Origin: Nocardiopsis sp. FR4
GTDB taxonomy: Bacteria; Actinomycetota; Actinomycetes; Streptosporangiales; Streptosporangiaceae
DNA: 64,000 nt
NCBI RefSeq assembly: GCF_009830945.1
Contig: NZ_VWVV01000015.1
Span: forward strand, 62,001 to 126,000
Direction of reading: 5' to 3'
The translations under genes were made by a program, and so were the position numbers. Positions 63,190 through 64,000 of this stretch are shown piece after piece (positions within the stretch are counted from its first letter, which is position 1; every line of letters starts with the position of its first letter). Below the pieces are notes generated by a model. That model did not search any database. It saw nothing but the letters and a program-made list of their open reading frames with translations, and had not been told where the DNA came from.

Positions 63190-63519
63190 CTACTTCTTGC
63201 GCGGCGTCGATCGGGGCGAAGCGTCCTTCCCCTGGCCCTCGGCAGTGGCCTCGCCACCACCGAGCATGTTCTGGAGCGCCTGGCGCCGCTCGTTGAGCGC
63301 CTGCTCCTCGGCCTGGAGGTTCTCCATCGCCTTCTCCCGCACCTTGGGGTCGGACAGGATCTTGGCGACCCAGTCCTCCAGGGCCTCGACACCCGCGTTG
63401 TTCAGCGTCATGTTCGTGAGAGCGACGACAGAGTCAAGCTGCTGCTTGAACGCGGGGGACACCCGGATAGCGACGGTGGACTTCTTCTCTTCGCTCGATC
63501 CAGTGGGCTGTTCGCTCAT
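63190..63519 (-). CDS. Small plasmid-type DNA-binding protein, possibly ribbon-helix-helix
   Basis: The 109-residue protein starts at ATG 63519 (GGAGGT 8 nt upstream). It has STVAIRVSPAFKQQLDSVVA and LTNMTLNNAGVEALEDWVAK, a strand-helix-helix pattern like CopG/RHH or mobilisation accessory proteins, then a helical Gln/Glu-rich tail (MENLQAEEQALNERRQALQN) and a basic end. A role in copy control, partition or relaxosome formation is possible. Its promoter is a copy of the one upstream of the methyltransferase gene. Confidence 0.65.
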   Translation of the reverse strand: MSEQPTGSSEEKKSTVAIRVSPAFKQQLDSVVALTNMTLNNAGVEALEDWVAKILSDPKVREKAMENLQAEEQALNERRQALQNMLGGGEATAEGQGKDASPRSTPRKK

Positions 63520-63840
63520 GGTGAGCGACCTCCTCAATGAGGTGCGGCCGACGAACCTGGACAGGTTCATCTCATGAAGCCGCACCAAACCGATGAGGCG
63601 CCGAGGCGCGGCGGCCAGCAAGATTGCTGCTCTTCTACGGCCCTGCTCGCTCTCGGCACCTTCTGTTATGACGTATCTGGCTTCTGCAGGAAACCGTGGC
63701 TTCGCTCGAACATCCGGGGCGAACCCTCCAGGCGAACACACGCCCTGCTTCCCCTGGTGCACCCCTCGGCGAGCATCGAGGCGGCGACACGAAGATTCCC
63801 GTTGTGGAATGCGCATCAGGAAGCCGGTTACTACTTCCCC
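63520..63840. other. Intergenic region holding the second copy of the shared promoter
   Basis: This 321-bp gap holds the duplicated promoter at 63665-63704 and, beyond it, spaced GGGGCGAAC and GGCGAACAC half sites (63717-63742) reminiscent of the palindrome near 55940. No gene is supported; frames here lack starts and composition. Confidence 0.45.
63665..63704 (-). promoter_or_regulatory. Second copy of the duplicated element promoter
   Basis: GTTATGACG (63665-63673) and GGAAACCGTGGCTTCG (63689-63704) are identical in sequence and spacing to 55882-55921. On the minus strand they read as -10 (CATAAC) and -35 (GGTTTC) boxes, about 145 bp upstream of the gene starting at 63519. Confidence 0.5.
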
Positions 63841-63998
63841 CTACAGGCGTGCCAGTCCCTCGAGGAGCTTCTTGATGCCCTCAGTCGGCAACGGCGACTT
63901 CCACGGGCGGGCGTTCGGCAGCAGTGGAGGAACGTCGTCGCGATGTCGGAGCGAGGTGCGACGAGGCAGTACAGGAGCTTGAACCGGGAGCGGTGTGG
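63841..63998 (-). CDS. C-terminal end of a gene entering from the right edge
   Basis: On the minus strand one frame is open from the right edge and ends at TAG 63841. The final residues look protein-like (DDVPPLLPNARPWKSPLPTE, GIKKLLEGLARL). Only 52 residues are visible; no family can be named. Frames on the other strand are less convincing. Confidence 0.4.
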   Translation of the reverse strand, partial: TPLPVQAPVLPRRTSLRHRDDVPPLLPNARPWKSPLPTEGIKKLLEGLARL

Positions 63999-64000
63999 TG

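Overview
The window is high-GC actinobacterial chromosome. Gene order (tkt-tal-zwf-opcA-pgl, a suf operon with a SufR regulator and an internal Rieske protein, fabD-fabH-acpP-fabF next to a fasR-type activator) and several apparently leaderless starts point to the Streptosporangiales/Nocardiopsis-Streptomyces side of the Actinomycetota. The genus is inferred from sequence character and was not tested by a search.

Layout. (1) 1-6.3 kb is the edge of a CRISPR-linked locus: the 3' part of a TIGR03986-type RAMP gene, an opposing Cys-rich gene of unknown function, and a two-gene unit of a small 'NLTPH' protein and a large protein with two CARF-like halves and a PD-(D/E)xK nuclease site, resembling a Can1/Card1-type type III effector. 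No repeat-spacer array is visible. (2) 6.4-13.1 kb is a pentose-phosphate cluster on the minus strand (pgl, opcA, zwf, tal, tkt). (3) 13.6-17.8 kb is a haem O/A block (ctaB, ctaA) with a PrsW-type membrane protease; ctaA and ctaB share a palindrome-like promoter element. (4) 17.8-22.5 kb holds a secreted Gly/Ala-rich protein, an EamA transporter, a ricin-type lectin and an ABC exporter. (5) 22.8-29.5 kb is the suf iron-sulphur operon with a candidate iron box upstream. (6) 29.5-30.4 kb holds two divergent genes whose 5' ends are both missing at one junction (pseudogenes). (7) 30.5-35.7 kb holds a large HTH protein, an SGNH hydrolase and a degenerate EAL/CBS protein. (8) 35.9-42.7 kb is type II fatty-acid synthesis plus an acyl-CoA carboxylase beta subunit and FasR. 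(9) 42.8-47.3 kb holds housekeeping genes and genes of unknown role (membrane protein with VLPxLG repeats, PhoD-like phosphatase, YjbQ, DUF3052, AhpE-type peroxiredoxin).

From tRNA-Val (47.4 kb) to the right edge the sequence is an integrated mobile element of lower and patchier GC. It carries a large serine recombinase whose 3' end reads into tRNA-Val; a tyrosine integrase with excisionase; what looks like an intact attP (tRNA 3' end plus terminator, flanked on both sides by paired ACGGYAAT repeats); an XRE regulator; a replication-relaxation protein; a TraG/VirD4-like ATPase apparently lacking a segment after its Walker B motif; an MT-A70 adenine methyltransferase; a three-gene module with two vWA-like proteins; and a low-GC cargo block of three unrecognised genes (59.4-63.1 kb). 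Two genes of the element share a duplicated promoter, and several large palindromes lie in its intergenic gaps. The right end of the element is outside the window.

The most unusual items are the double-CARF effector, the apparently unused attP beside a serine recombinase that abuts a different tRNA, the vWA/membrane/lipoprotein module and the low-GC cargo block.
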